The notes: generated from the sequence alone by a model not told the origin. Shown: positions 48,696 through 57,321, numbered from the stretch's first letter. The stretch: 64,000 bases of DNA from DASSSQ01 sp963839285 (GCA_963839285.1 CAWIUN010000024.1:71449-135448), one strand, 5' to 3'. Translations and numbers: made by a program.

Positions 48696-49467
48696 GTGTT
48701 CGACGTCGCCGCCGAGTCCTACGACCGCTTCATGGGCCGCTACTCGACGCCGCTCGCGCCGCGGTTCGCCGACTTCGCGGGCGTGTCGGCCGGCCGGCGC
48801 GTGCTCGACGTCGGCTGCGGCCCGGGTGCGCTGATCGCGGAGCTCGTGCGGCGCGTCGGCGCGGGCGCCGTCGCCGCGGTCGACCCGTCGGAGCCGTTCG
48901 TCGCCGCAGCGCGCCGCCGCCACGCCGGCGTCGACGTCAGGCTCGGCTCCGCGGAGGCGCTGCCGTTCCCGGACGACGGCTTCGACGCCGTGCTCGGGCA
49001 GCTCGTCGTCCACTTCCTGCGCGACCCGGTCGCCGGGCTGCGGGAGCTCGCGCGCGTGACCCGCCCGGGCGGCGTCGTCGCCGCCTGCGTCTGGGACCAC
49101 GCCGGCGGCGAGGGGCCGCTGGGCACGTTCTGGGCCGCCGCCCGCGCGCTCGACGCCGGGATCGAGGACGAGTCGCGCCTGCCCGGCGCCCGCGCCGGCC
49201 ACCTGACCGAGCTCCTCGGCGAGGCGGGGCTGGAGGAGGTCGAGGAGACCGCGCTCTCGGTCGCCGTCGAGCACGAGAGCTTCGAGGAGTGGTGGGAGCC
49301 GTTCACCCACGGCGTCGGCCCGGCCGGCTCCTACCTCGTCTCGCTGGCGCCCGAGGACGCGGCCCGCCTGCGCGAACGCTGCCTCGCCGCGCACGGCCCC
49401 GGGCCGATCGCTCGTCGCCGCCCGGGCCTGGGCGGCCCGCGGCCGCGTGCCCGAAGCCGCCGGATGA
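48696..49467 (+). CDS. Class I SAM-dependent methyltransferase, frame shift near its end
   Basis: The protein has about 257 residues. FDVAAESYDRFMGRYSTPLAPRFADFAGV leads to motif I VLDVGCGPGALIAEL at about residue 36, then AAVDPSEPFVAAARRRH, LGSAEALPFPDDGFDAVLGQLVVHFL (motif II) and LARVTRPGGVVAACVWD. This is the UbiE/Methyltransf_11 type. The substrate is unknown. A single base deletion near 49410 changes the tail to VAARAWAARGRVPEAAG with a stop at 49467; without it the frame runs into the next gene. It is divergent from the MFS gene. It starts with GTG. Confidence 0.85.
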
Positions 49468-49579
49468 AGGCGCCGGCAGCCGCCCGCCGATCGGCCGGCG
49501 CCGCGCGCTCGGACACAGCGCTCCGACGAGTAGCGTCCGCCGGCCGGTCGTACCGTCGGGACCAACGAGGAAGGACGTC

Positions 49580-49805
49580 ATGGGCGATCGAGCCGGCGAC
49601 GGTCGCCGGCCGCGCGGCGGGCTCGCGCTTCCAGCTGACGGTCGCGGTCGACGACGCCGATGCGGTCTGCGCCCGGCTGGCGGAACGCGGAGTCGCCCTG
49701 CTGAACGGGCCGCAGGACCGCCCCTGGGCCTCCGGACGGCCGCCTTCGCCGACCCGGCCGGACACGTCTGGGAGGTCGCGTCGAAGCTCCCGAGCCCGCC
49801 GCTAG
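49580..49805 (+). pseudogene. Truncated VOC (glyoxalase-fold) protein
   Basis: Across two shifts the frames give SRFQLTVAVDDADAVCARLAERGVALLNGPQDRPWG, then LRTAAFADPAGHVWEVASKLP. This is the second half of a VOC domain, with the metal-binding Glu in HVWEVA. The first beta-alpha module with the first metal ligand is missing, and only about 20 residues separate the ATG from the matching part. An AGGAAGG ribosome site precedes the ATG at 49580, so it may still be expressed as a short protein. A deletion remnant is more likely. Confidence 0.5.
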
Positions 49806-49886
49806 CGACTCCGGCGGAGATCGGGGTTCGCGCCGATGCCGTCCCTGCCGGCCGCTGCGAGCGTGCCGCCGGAAGGAGGTGTCGAG

Positions 49887-50145
49887 ATGACGACAGTCCC
49901 GCAGACCGCGGCGACCGAGCGGCGCCGGCTCGCCGGTCTCGTCGTGCCGGAGATGTGGGCCTCGCTCGCGATCGTCGCGATCTGGCTCGCGGTGCTCTTC
50001 ACGGCCGTCTTCGGCCCGGACATCGAGTCGCAGACGGTGACGTCGAGCACGCGCGTGCCCTCGGCGGTGGTCGTGGCGCTCTTCGGCTCGCTGGCGACCT
50101 GGGCCGTCGCCCGGCACGGGTTCCGCCGCCGCGGCGACGGACTAG
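49887..50145 (+). CDS. Small membrane protein with two helices
   Basis: AAGGAGG stands 7 bases before the ATG, giving MTTVPQTAATERRRLAGLV. The product of about 85 residues has two hydrophobic helices (MWASLAIVAIWLAVLFTAVFG and VPSAVVVALFGSLATWAVA) separated by an extracytoplasmic loop, and ends in an Arg-rich tail. The open frame does not stop where expected. A TAG at 50143 is out of frame by one, so another single-base shift is suspected. I do not recognise the family. Confidence 0.55.
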
Positions 50146-50837
50146 GAACCGGGCGGGCGGCGGGCGACGAACACGTACTCGCGGCTCTCGTCGGCGAACG
50201 GCTCGCCGGCGAAGCCGCCGTGCAGCGACTCGAGCTCGAGCCCGGAGACGTCGAGCAGCCCCAGCCACTCGTTGCGCGTCGCCCACCAGAGCGAGCTCGT
50301 GCCGCCCTCGTCGAGCGCGATGTCGACCCGGTTGTCCCCGACCGCGTACCGGAGCGTGTGCGGCACCGGCGCGTCCTGGTGGCGCCCGTCGAGGTCGGCC
50401 GCGATCGCGTGGTCGAACGCGAAGGCGTTCCACGCGAAGCGGCCACCCGGCCGAAGCGATGCGGCGACGCGCTCGAAGGTGCGGCGGCGGTCGGCCCAGG
50501 TCGGCAGGTGCAGCAGCGCGCGGAAGGGGCAGTAGACGAGCGCCGCCGGCTCCTCGAGCTCGAGCTCGCGCATGTCTCCCTGCCGCAGGTCGAGGTCGAC
50601 GCCCGCCTCGGCCGCGCGGCGCCGCGCCTGCTCGAGCATCGCCGGCGAGATGTCGACGCCGATCACGGCGCGCCCGGTCGCCTGCGCGACGGGGATCGCG
50701 ACGCGGCCGTTCCCGACCGCGAGCTCGCAGAGCGGCCCGTCCGCCTCGAGCGCGAGGCGGACGTAGAACGGCACGTCCTCGGTCATGTGCGCCGACCACT
50801 CGTCGTAGCGGTGCGCGTAGGCCTCGTCCCAGCTCAT
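50142..50837 (-). CDS. Class I SAM-dependent methyltransferase
   Basis: The 231-residue product reads MSWDEAYAHRYDEWSAHMTEDVPFYVRLALEADGPLCELAVGNGRVAIPVAQA, where ELAVGNGRVAIPVA is motif I. VIGVDISPAMLEQARRRA is motif II, and LRQGDMRELELEEPAALVYCPFRALLHLPTWADRRRTFERVAASLRPGGRFAWNAF covers the middle. This is the actinobacterial Methyltransf_25 style. The substrate is not known. It is unbroken. It starts 33 bases downstream of the dienelactone-hydrolase-like gene on the same strand, so co-transcription is likely. Confidence 0.87.
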   Translation of the reverse strand: MSWDEAYAHRYDEWSAHMTEDVPFYVRLALEADGPLCELAVGNGRVAIPVAQATGRAVIGVDISPAMLEQARRRAAEAGVDLDLRQGDMRELELEEPAALVYCPFRALLHLPTWADRRRTFERVAASLRPGGRFAWNAFAFDHAIAADLDGRHQDAPVPHTLRYAVGDNRVDIALDEGGTSSLWWATRNEWLGLLDVSGLELESLHGGFAGEPFADESREYVFVARRPPGS

Positions 50838-50870
50838 CGGCTCAGCCGGTGCACCGCCGCCGGTTCACGC

Positions 50871-51443
50871 CTACTCGACGTCCTGCAGGAAGGCGAGGAC
50901 ACGCTGCTCGAGCAGCGCCGCGGCCTCCTCGTCGTAGTCCGGCAGGCTGCTGTCGGCGAACAGGTGCCGATCCCCCGGGTAGAGGTAGAGCTCGGCGCCG
51001 TCGACCGTCCCTGCCAGCTCGCGTGCGGCCGGGAGGTCTTCCAGCGCCCACTCGTCGGCCTCCATCATGTGGATCTGGAGCGGGACTCCCTCGGGCCAGG
51101 AGCCGCCGAACTCGGAGGGCGGGAAGGCGGCGGAGAAGAGCAGCGCGCCCCTGGCGCCGGGGCGCGTCTGGGCCAGCTCCTGGGCCGGCATCACACCGAG
51201 CGAGAACCCGGCGTAGACGAGCCCCTCCGGCAGGCTCTCCGCGGCGGCCCGACCGCGCGCGCCGATCGTCTCGAAGCCGACCTGCTTCGCGTAGCCGACT
51301 CCCTCGTCGAGGTCGGCGAACGTGTTGCCGTCGTACAGGTCGGGGGCGTGGACGACGTGCCCGGCGGCCCGCAGGCGGTCGGCGAACGCGAGGAACCCCG
51401 GGGTCTGCCCCTGTGCGTGGTGGAACAGCAGCATCTCGGCCAC
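50871..51443 (-). CDS. Dienelactone-hydrolase-family alpha/beta hydrolase
   Basis: The 190-residue short alpha/beta hydrolase reads MLLFHHAQGQTPGFLAFADRLRAAGHVVHAPDLYDG at the front, YAGFSLGVMPAQELAQ with nucleophile Ser in GFSLG at about residue 81, IHMMEADEWA with the likely acid, and YLYPGDRHLFADSS with the catalytic His near residue 160. DLH-family enzymes use Cys or Ser here, and this one has Ser. The substrate is unknown. It is 33 bases upstream of the methyltransferase at 50142. Confidence 0.85.
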   Translation of the reverse strand: MAEMLLFHHAQGQTPGFLAFADRLRAAGHVVHAPDLYDGNTFADLDEGVGYAKQVGFETIGARGRAAAESLPEGLVYAGFSLGVMPAQELAQTRPGARGALLFSAAFPPSEFGGSWPEGVPLQIHMMEADEWALEDLPAARELAGTVDGAELYLYPGDRHLFADSSLPDYDEEAAALLEQRVLAFLQDVE

Positions 51444-51527
51444 GAGGCTGTCCTATCACACCCGGAAGCTCGCCCCGGCGGCGGCTACCGCCCGACTACC
51501 GGCCGGTGCGCCTTCCCCGGCCGCCGG

Positions 51528-52169
51528 CTAGCCGGCCAGCAGCTCCTTGAAGGCGTCGTCGTCGCGGACCGGGTCGAGGTCCGAGTCCTGCTTCGCGTAC
51601 TCGCGGAACTGCTCGGACAGCTCGATCGCCTTCCTCAGATGCTCGATCGCCTCGGCGCCCCGGCCGGTGAGGCTCTCCAGGCACGCGAGGTTGTAGAAGA
51701 GCAGCCCGTACTGCGGAGCCTCGGCGACGACGGCGGCGAGCTCGGCCGCCACCTCGGCGTGCTCGCCCGCCTCGTAGCGCTTCCGCAGCGGGTACCACAG
51801 CTCCCAGCCGACCGGGTCGTAGGGCTTGCCCGCCGTCCCGCCGACGGCGACGACCGTCGTCCCGGCCTCCTCGGCGAATGCCGTCCGCTTGACCGACGGC
51901 GGCACGAACACGAGCGTGCCCGCGGGTGCGTCCCGGCGCTCGCCGTCGAGCTCGAAGACCGCGCGGCCCTGCGTGACGAGGTACAGCTCCTCGTTGCCCG
52001 GGTCTTCCTCGTGCTCGTTGACGATCCGGTCGCCCGCGGCCCTGGCGGTCCACGCGTTGACGCCGAATGCCGTGATCCCGAAGTGGTGCCGGACCGGCCG
52101 CATCGGACACTCTCCGACCGGATCGAGCTCGGGAATGTCCTCGATCGTCGCGATCGCCCAGTCGGCCAT
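51528..52169 (-). CDS. Cupin domain fused to TPR-like helices
   Basis: The 213-residue product's N-terminal half is a cupin: GVNAWTARAAGDRIVNEHEEDPGNEELYLVTQGRAVFELDGE, then APAGTLVFVPPSVKRTAFAEEAGTTVVAVGG. NEHEE and the later region supply possible metal ligands. The C-terminal half (about residues 125-213) is helical and TPR-like: YEAGEHAEVAAELAAVVAEAPQYGLLFYNLACLESLTGRGAEAIEHLRKAIEL, ending in a SDLDPVRDDDAFKELL repeat consensus. It probably works as a small-molecule sensor or scaffold. It is unbroken. No linked operon partner is obvious. Confidence 0.82.
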   Translation of the reverse strand: MADWAIATIEDIPELDPVGECPMRPVRHHFGITAFGVNAWTARAAGDRIVNEHEEDPGNEELYLVTQGRAVFELDGERRDAPAGTLVFVPPSVKRTAFAEEAGTTVVAVGGTAGKPYDPVGWELWYPLRKRYEAGEHAEVAAELAAVVAEAPQYGLLFYNLACLESLTGRGAEAIEHLRKAIELSEQFREYAKQDSDLDPVRDDDAFKELLAG

Positions 52170-52228
52170 GCGCTCCCCCTTCTCGTGACTCCTTCGGTCG
52201 GCGAGAGTCTAGGGGAGGCCGCCCGCGC

Positions 52229-52630
52229 TCAGACGCTCGCGCTGACGAACGCGACCAGCTCGGCCAGCTGCTCGTCGCCGAGCCGGTCGCCGAAGTCACG
52301 CGGCATCACGTCCCTCGGGTAGCCCTGCGCGATGTACGCGTTCGGCGAGACGATCGACTCGTAGACGAACGGCTCCAGCTCCTTCCCGGCGGCCTCGGCG
52401 TCCGGCCGCAGGTGCGTGTCGAGGTTCGGGCCGGTCGTCCCGGACGAGCCGGCCGCGGCGAGCTCGTGGCACCCGGAGCAGCCCGCGGACGCCGACGTGA
52501 AGACCTGCCTCCCCGCCGCGACCGGGTCGGCGGCGGTCGCCTGCGGCACCGAGCCGACGCCCGGCTTCGACCCGCCGCAGCCGGCGAGGAGCACGAGGCC
52601 GACTGCGATGCCCGGCACTGCTCGGCGCAC
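52229..52630 (-). CDS. Lipoprotein c-type cytochrome
   Basis: The 133-residue product has a lipobox-type signal (VPGIAVGLVLLAGCGGS), then a class I cytochrome c fold: the heme site CSGCH at about residues 51-55 (CxxCH), GTTGPNLDTHLRP, and MPRDFGDRLGDEQLAELVAFVSASV, where the Met of VMPRDF is the likely sixth ligand. It would carry electrons on the outer side of the membrane. It is a single-heme protein, intact, and divergent from a cupin gene. The redox partner is unknown; the sulfite-oxidase-family enzyme is not close enough to infer pairing. Confidence 0.88.
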   Translation of the reverse strand: MRRAVPGIAVGLVLLAGCGGSKPGVGSVPQATAADPVAAGRQVFTSASAGCSGCHELAAAGSSGTTGPNLDTHLRPDAEAAGKELEPFVYESIVSPNAYIAQGYPRDVMPRDFGDRLGDEQLAELVAFVSASV

Positions 52631-52705
52631 GAGTCGATCCTACCCGCGCAGCGTCGACGGGCACGCGGGAGTTTGAACCGGCGTCCCGCTCGGTAGCACG
52701 AGCGG

Positions 52706-53095
52706 ATGACACACGCGAAGACGAACCTCCGTGCCGTCGCCGACAGCGCGGCCGAGCACGGCCTCTCGAAGTCGCAGGAGGCCCGGTTCCCGCGCGAGGC
52801 GCTCGGCGCCGAGCAGACGGGCATCAACCTCCTGTTCGTGAAGCCGTCCCAGCGGGAGGCGTTCGCGCACCGCCACAGCGTCGCGGAGGAGATCTACGTC
52901 GTCCTGTCGGGCGCCGGACGGGTGAAGCTCGACGACGAGCTGGTCGAGCTCGCCCCTCTCGACGCGGTTCGGGTGAGCCCCGGCGTCGCGCGTGCCTTCG
53001 AGGCCGGCCCGGAGGGTCTCGAGGTTCTGATCTTCGGACCGCGCGTCGAGGGCGACGGCGAGCTCGTCGCCGACTTCTGGGACGCTCCGAGCTGA
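52706..53095 (+). CDS. Single-domain cupin protein
   Basis: The 129-residue product reads GINLLFVKPSQREAFAHRHSVAEEIYVVLSGAGRVKLDDELVELAPLDAVRVSPGVARAFEAGPEGLEVLIFGP. The first cupin motif has HRHSVAEEIYVVLSGAG with the metal-ligand pattern HxH..E. The second has the turn VSPGVARAFEAG, where the usual late His is replaced by Arg or Ala. It is a small stand-alone cupin of unknown substrate. Intact. It starts with ATG, divergent from the cytochrome gene. Confidence 0.82.
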   Translation: MTHAKTNLRAVADSAAEHGLSKSQEARFPREALGAEQTGINLLFVKPSQREAFAHRHSVAEEIYVVLSGAGRVKLDDELVELAPLDAVRVSPGVARAFEAGPEGLEVLIFGPRVEGDGELVADFWDAPS

Positions 53096-53112
53096 GTCGC
53101 CCGCCGCGCGGC

Positions 53113-54129
53113 TCAGGACTCCCAGACGACGCGGATCTCCCGCTCGAGGCCCGGCAGCGGCAGAGCCCTCGCCTCGGCCTCGACCGCGTCGCGCATCGCG
53201 CCTGAGAGGCGCGTCCAGGCGTCGATCCTGACGACGTCGTTCGCCCGTCTCCAGGTTCCGCGGATCTCCCCTTCGACGAGGAGCGCCCCCGGCCAGACGC
53301 GGGAGGTCCAGAGGCGCGGCCGCCGATCCGCGCGCGGGACGAGCAGCTCCCGCTCGGCTCCGTCGAGCAGGAAGTAGGCATCGCCGCTCGGCAGCAGGCG
53401 CGCGGGCGCGGCGGGCGTCTCGGCTGCGCGCATCGCCGGCTCGTCGTCCGCGAGCAGCCACTCCTCGCCGAGCGGCGATCGGACCGCCAGCAGCGATCCC
53501 TCGAGCGACGCGAACGCAGCCGCCGCAGGTCGCCGCGCGATTCCCGCCCAGCGGGCGAAGCCGTCGGCCGTGGCCGGGCCGAAGACGTGGAGGTACCGTC
53601 GCGCGAGCTCGCGCCGCGCCTCGGCAGGCTCGAGCTCCGGGGCGGGGACGGTCCACACCGTCGGCGCCCGTGCACCCTCCCAGCGGATCGCGACCGTGCC
53701 CGTCGTCGCTGCGTACCTGAGCGCGTTGCCGACCCCGAGCGCGCCCCCGGCCTCGCGGTCGGTCATCCGTCTGCCGTCGAGATGGGCGCGCAGCCGCTCG
53801 GCCATGTCCTCGGCGCGCAGGCGGCCCCTGGCGTCTTCGGGAAGCCGCCCGAGCGAGAACAGCGCGAAGTCGCGCTTCGCGACGACGTACGCGTTGTAGC
53901 GGGGCCCCCACAGCTGGGCCAGCGAGGGATCCTCCCAGGTCGAGGGCCCGACCCCGTCCACCCGCGCGTGCAGCGAGAGCAGCGCAGCCCGCGGCATGCT
54001 GTCCTGCAGGCCGGCCCACGCCGCCAGCCGCAGCGACTCCACGCCGCCGGGCAGGCGCCGGTCGAGCCCGCCGACCCGTCGGCGGAACGCCAGGATCTGC
54101 TGCCGCGTGAGCCGGAGTCGCGAGCGCAT
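53113..54129 (-). CDS. Winged-helix DNA-binding protein of the AlkZ/YcaQ (HTH_42) family
   Basis: The 338-residue product reads LTRQQILAFRRRVGGLDRRLPGG, then AWAGLQDSMPRAALLSLHARVDGV near residue 40. That is the position of the QxQ/QxD catalytic motif in AlkZ and YcaQ glycosylases, and here it reads QDS. RRYLHVFGPATADGFARWAGI is the winged-helix core near 185. YFLLDGAERELLVPRADRRPRLWTSRVWPGALLVEGEIRGTWRR ends the family region. Relatives excise damaged or cross-linked bases. The altered motif puts it in the less-studied actinobacterial branch, so activity is unproven. The ATG at 54129 is preferred over longer upstream frames. Confidence 0.82.
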   Translation of the reverse strand: MRSRLRLTRQQILAFRRRVGGLDRRLPGGVESLRLAAWAGLQDSMPRAALLSLHARVDGVGPSTWEDPSLAQLWGPRYNAYVVAKRDFALFSLGRLPEDARGRLRAEDMAERLRAHLDGRRMTDREAGGALGVGNALRYAATTGTVAIRWEGARAPTVWTVPAPELEPAEARRELARRYLHVFGPATADGFARWAGIARRPAAAAFASLEGSLLAVRSPLGEEWLLADDEPAMRAAETPAAPARLLPSGDAYFLLDGAERELLVPRADRRPRLWTSRVWPGALLVEGEIRGTWRRANDVVRIDAWTRLSGAMRDAVEAEARALPLPGLEREIRVVWES

Positions 54130-54273
54130 CGACCCAGCGACCCTAGGCGATGCTCGGCGTCCTACCGGCGAGCCGCGGCGGCGATCACCGCCGACCGACG
54201 GCGGGGCGGGTGCGGCGTACCCGGATCCCGTCCGCCCCTTGACGGGATCCGGTCGCACCGCGAGCCTTGGCCG

Positions 54274-54770
54274 GTGGGTCGCGGTGCCGTACACGTCGTC
54301 GCCCTGGCCTGCGGCCTCGCGGTGGGGGCGGCAGGAGCCGGCTGTCGGCGCGGACGCTGGTCGAACCGCCGCACCGGAGCCGTGCGTCGCGGCGACGGCG
54401 TTCGGCGTCCTCCCGACCTGGGCGCGGGGCGGCTTCTCCTCGCCGAGGCCCCGGCTGCCGCACGTCGATCGGTCGACGGAGGGAGATCGCGGCCCTCCTC
54501 TTCGGCTACCCGCTCGCCTCACCTCCTGCGGCGCGCCGGAACAACAAGATCCTCTGGGTCTCCCGCCGGACGCCGGCGCACCCGACGGCTCTGTGGATCC
54601 GCGCGCAGCGGATGCTCGGCGGCCGGGCCGTCGGTCGACCGGTCACGCGACTGGTGCAGCGCGGACCGGGCCCGTCGATCGTCGACCTGCCCGCCGCCGG
54701 CTGCTGGCGGCTCCGCCTGGCCTGGGCGGGACGCGCCGACACGCTCGACCTGCGCTACCGCGCGCCCTAA
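54274..54770 (+). CDS. Secreted lipoprotein-like protein, two frame shifts
   Basis: A GTG at 54274 opens VGRGAVHVVALACGLAVGAAGAGC, a lipoprotein signal. The frame then shifts near 54350 to EPCVAATAFGVLPTWARGGFSSPRPRLPHV and near 54470 to REIAALLFGYPLASPPAARRNNKILWVSRRT, PTALWIRAQRMLGG, GPGPSIVDLPAAGCWRLRLAWAGRADTLDLRYRAP and a stop. The end block (PSIVDLPAAGCWRL.L.W.GR.DTLDLRY) is a recurrent pattern in actinobacterial secreted proteins of unknown function. The full product would be about 165 residues. It is immediately followed by a truncated hydrolase. Confidence 0.6.
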
Positions 54771-55397
54771 GCGGCAGTTCGGCGCGCTCGTGACCGCGTG
54801 GAACGCCCACCCGGTGAACGGCATGACGGGCGACCAGTTCGCCTCCGTCGTCCAGGTGATGCTGCTCGACCTGGAGCAGGCGGTGTCGATTCCGCTGGTC
54901 GTCAGCCGTGCCGCGGAGGGCGACTACGCGCCCCTCGAACGAGCGGGTCCGGCGTCTCTCGACATCGGCAGCCTGCAGCACATGTCGTCGATCTGGTGCA
55001 ACGAGCCCTGGGCCGGGCTCGACGCGACTGGCCCCTGGGGCACCGACTTCGACGGCTACACGACGTCCCGGATCACGGCCTTCCGGCAGGAGTGCCGCCC
55101 GTCCCGAAGCGCACTGAGCCCCGCTCGCTCTGGACGCTCCCTCGATCCAGCCGCGTGCCGGTCCTCGCCCTCGTCGGTGGCGCCGACCCGCAGGATCCGG
55201 TCGCGAACCTCTCCGACCTGAAGCGGCACTTCCCCGACAGCCGCACCCTGATCTTCCCGCACATCGGGCACCAGTTCGGCATCGGCGGCTGCGTCGACCC
55301 GATCATGGCCGACTTCGTCGAGCGCGGCACGACGAAGGGCCTGGACACGACCCGCTGCGACGGCGCGGTCCTCGTACCGCCGTTCGAGACCGACTGA
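54771..55397 (+). pseudogene. 5'-truncated alpha/beta hydrolase (TAP-like C-terminal part)
   Basis: The frame begins without a start: GALVTAWNAHPVNGMTGDQFASVVQVMLLDLEQAVSIPLVV, then RAAEGDYAPLERAGP and WCNEPWAGLD. After a shift near 55100 it reads VPVLALVGGADPQDPVANLSDLKRHFPDSRTLIFPHIGHQFGIGGCVDPIMADFV. This is the lid and C-terminal region of a secreted aminopeptidase-type alpha/beta hydrolase, with catalytic Asp (GGADPQDP) and His (GHQFG). The first about 200 residues, including the GxSxG nucleophile, are absent and replaced by the lipoprotein gene. It cannot be an active hydrolase and is likely a deletion remnant. Confidence 0.7.
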
Positions 55398-55567
55398 GCC
55401 GGGCCTCCGAGGGATCGATCGTCCCACTCCCTGCCGGCGTCCACGATCGCCCGCTCCTGAAGCGCCTTCTGCTTTCCCTCGACTCGTACGGCCAGAACGA
55501 TGAATCGTGCGCGCCTGCCGAGTCTCTGAGCAAGCACCATCCCTACACCGCGACTCCTGGAGGCAGC

Positions 55568-56239
55568 ATGAGGCTTCTGCTCACGTCCGCAGGGATCAAG
55601 AACACGAGCATCCACGACGCGCTGGTCGACCTGCTCGGCAGACCGGTCGCCGAGTCCGACGCCCTCTGCATCCCCACCGCGGGGTACGGGCACCCCCAGG
55701 GCGATCCCGGTGGCGCATGGCGTTTCATCAGCGGTCGGTCGTCCACACCCATGTGCGAGCTCGGTTGGAAGTCCCTGGGAGTGCTGGAGCTGACCGCGCT
55801 CCCCAGCATCGATGCAGAACGCTGGGTCCCCTGGGTCAGAGAGGCAGACGTCCTGCTGGTCAACGGCGGCGACGCCCTGTACCTGTGCCACTGGATGCGG
55901 CAGTCCGGGCTGGCAGATCTCCTGCCGTCGCTGAGCGACACCGTCTGGGTGGGGCTGAGCGCCGGGAGCATGGTGATGACTCCCCGCATCGGGGATGACT
56001 TCGTCGGCTGGAAGCCGCCCACGGGTGGCGACGGCGCGCTCGGCATCGTCGACTTCTCGATCTTCCCGCACGTGGATCACGAGGACCTGCCGGAGAACAC
56101 GATGGCCGGCGCGGAACGGTGGGCCGCCGGCCTGGGGGTGCCGGCGTACGCGATCGACGATCAGACCGCGATCAAGGTGGTCGACGACACCGTCGAGGTC
56201 GTCTCCGAGGGGCACTGGAGACTGTTCACCGTCGAGTGA
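55568..56239 (+). CDS. Peptidase E-like (S51 family) protein
   Basis: The 223-residue product reads MRLLLTSAGIKNTSIHDALVDLLGRP and PTAGYGHPQGDPGG at the front. The middle has DVLLVNGGDALYLCHWMRQSGLADLL, and WVGLSAGSMVMTPRIG carries the nucleophile Ser in GLSAGS near residue 137. VDFSIFPHVDHEDLPEN supplies the His/Asp region, and the end is IDDQTAIKVVDDTVEVVSEGHW. This matches the dipeptidase E/cyanophycinase-like clan, cytoplasmic and Ser-dependent. GGAGG precedes the ATG. It is intact and ends at a strong hairpin. Confidence 0.87.
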   Translation: MRLLLTSAGIKNTSIHDALVDLLGRPVAESDALCIPTAGYGHPQGDPGGAWRFISGRSSTPMCELGWKSLGVLELTALPSIDAERWVPWVREADVLLVNGGDALYLCHWMRQSGLADLLPSLSDTVWVGLSAGSMVMTPRIGDDFVGWKPPTGGDGALGIVDFSIFPHVDHEDLPENTMAGAERWAAGLGVPAYAIDDQTAIKVVDDTVEVVSEGHWRLFTVE

Positions 56240-56269
56240 GAGCGAAGAGTCAGCTGCGCCAGGGCACGC

Positions 56270-56297
56270 CGCCCGCCCGACCGCGCTCGGGCGGGCG
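56270..56297. terminator. Strong bidirectional hairpin between convergent genes
   Basis: A perfect 11-bp stem (CGCCCGCCCGA / TCGGGCGGGCG) with a CCGCGC loop lies between the peptidase E-like gene (stop 56239) and the convergent lipoprotein gene (stop 56303). It has no T-run, but the position and stem length fit a terminator acting in both directions. Confidence 0.75.
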
Positions 56298-56302
56298 ATC
56301 GC

Positions 56303-56758
56303 TCAGCAGTCGAAGATCGGTCTCGGCAGACGAAGGCGAGTCGAGCCAGGTTCGAGGACGAAGAAGTGGTCCACGCAATGCCAACGCACGACCAGTCGCG
56401 AGATCCGCGCCGGTCGACCGTCTGGCGGGGCCACCCGGAAGCCGATGTGAGAAGAGCCCCCGCTGGAGGGAAGGGCCAGGGGCCGCCGACCGAGCTCCCG
56501 GCAGCCGCCCTTCCAGGACTGAAACGGGAAGGCCGCCTTGCCGACCTCACAGACGTCGAGACGGATGCTGTCCGTCGCACTGATCGTTATGCGCGCCTCG
56601 GTGGGATGCATGAAGAACACCAGTCCCGGCGGTTCGAGCGTGACGCCGCTGAGGACGACCTGTGAGGCAGGCGGATGACGGGCAACGGGTGGCGAGTGGG
56701 AGCCGCTGCGACAGGAAGCCACGAGACAGACCACCCCGATCAGAAGGCAGGCCCTCAC
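56303..56758 (-). CDS. Small lipoprotein of unknown function
   Basis: The GTG at 56758 gives MRACLLIGVVCLVASC, a compact lipoprotein signal with lipobox LVASC. The mature part of about 135 residues has a beta-rich look: VVLSGVTLEPPGLVFFMHPTEARITISATDSIRLDVCEVG, then FPFQSWKGGCRELGRRP and LVVRWHCVDHFFVLEPGS, with several cysteines that may pair outside the cell. A longer in-frame start exists upstream but would bury the signal. I do not recognise the family. Third codon positions are less GC-saturated than in the first half of the window. Confidence 0.65.
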   Translation of the reverse strand: MRACLLIGVVCLVASCRSGSHSPPVARHPPASQVVLSGVTLEPPGLVFFMHPTEARITISATDSIRLDVCEVGKAAFPFQSWKGGCRELGRRPLALPSSGGSSHIGFRVAPPDGRPARISRLVVRWHCVDHFFVLEPGSTRLRLPRPIFDC

Positions 56759-56940
56759 CCCGATCAGTGTCGCACCGAGAAACAGGATCCAATGCCCTTC
56801 GTCCAAGACGGCTGGATCGTCGCGCGGGTCGACCGCTCGGCGCTGACATGCGCCAGTATCAGGTACCACGCTCGACGGCAGCCCCAAGGCACCGGAGGCG
56901 TGAAGTCAGTACGGCCCGCGATCCAACGAGGAGGCGCCCC

Positions 56941-57321
56941 ATGTCCGACCACCGCAGGATCGAGGTATTGCGGGAGGTGCTCGACGCCTTCAACCGGCAC
57001 GACCTCGACGCGATCATGGGCCACTTCGCCGACGGCTGCGTCTTCGAGGCCCCTCGCGGCCCGGATCGCCGGGGCCGCGGGTTCGTGGGCAAGGAGGAGG
57101 TGCGCCGCGGCTTGGCGGCCCGATTCGAGGGGATTCCGGACGTCGGTTACGGCGACGACGACCACTTCGCCTGCGGGAACCGCGGCGTGTCCGAATGGAC
57201 GATCACCGGCACGACCGTCGAAGGTGCGGTTGTGGATGTGCGCGGTTGCGACATCTGGACCTTCGACGCCAATGGGCTGATCACGCACAAGAACAGCTTC
57301 TGGAAGATTCGCGACGCTTAG
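56941..57321 (+). CDS. SnoaL-like/NTF2-fold protein
   Basis: The 126-residue single domain reads VLREVLDAFNRHDLDAIMGHFADGCVFEAPRGPDRRGRGFVGKEEVRRGLAARFEGIPDVGYGDD, then NRGVSEWTITGTTVEGAVVDVRGCDIWTFDANGLITHKNSFWKIRDA. The FNRHDLDAIMxxFADxCVFE opening and GCDIWTFxxGLITxKxSFWK end are the standard SnoaL-like pattern, with a cone-shaped pocket for a small substrate. The reaction is unknown. An AGGAGG ribosome site is 6 bases before the ATG. A second member of the fold occurs at 59075. Confidence 0.85.
   Translation: MSDHRRIEVLREVLDAFNRHDLDAIMGHFADGCVFEAPRGPDRRGRGFVGKEEVRRGLAARFEGIPDVGYGDDDHFACGNRGVSEWTITGTTVEGAVVDVRGCDIWTFDANGLITHKNSFWKIRDA

Noticed and set aside
50838..50870. A lone GTTCAC in the spacer at 50860 as a sixth Pho box
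   Set aside because: No second core lies 11 bases away and it does not sit before a start codon in a sensible direction.
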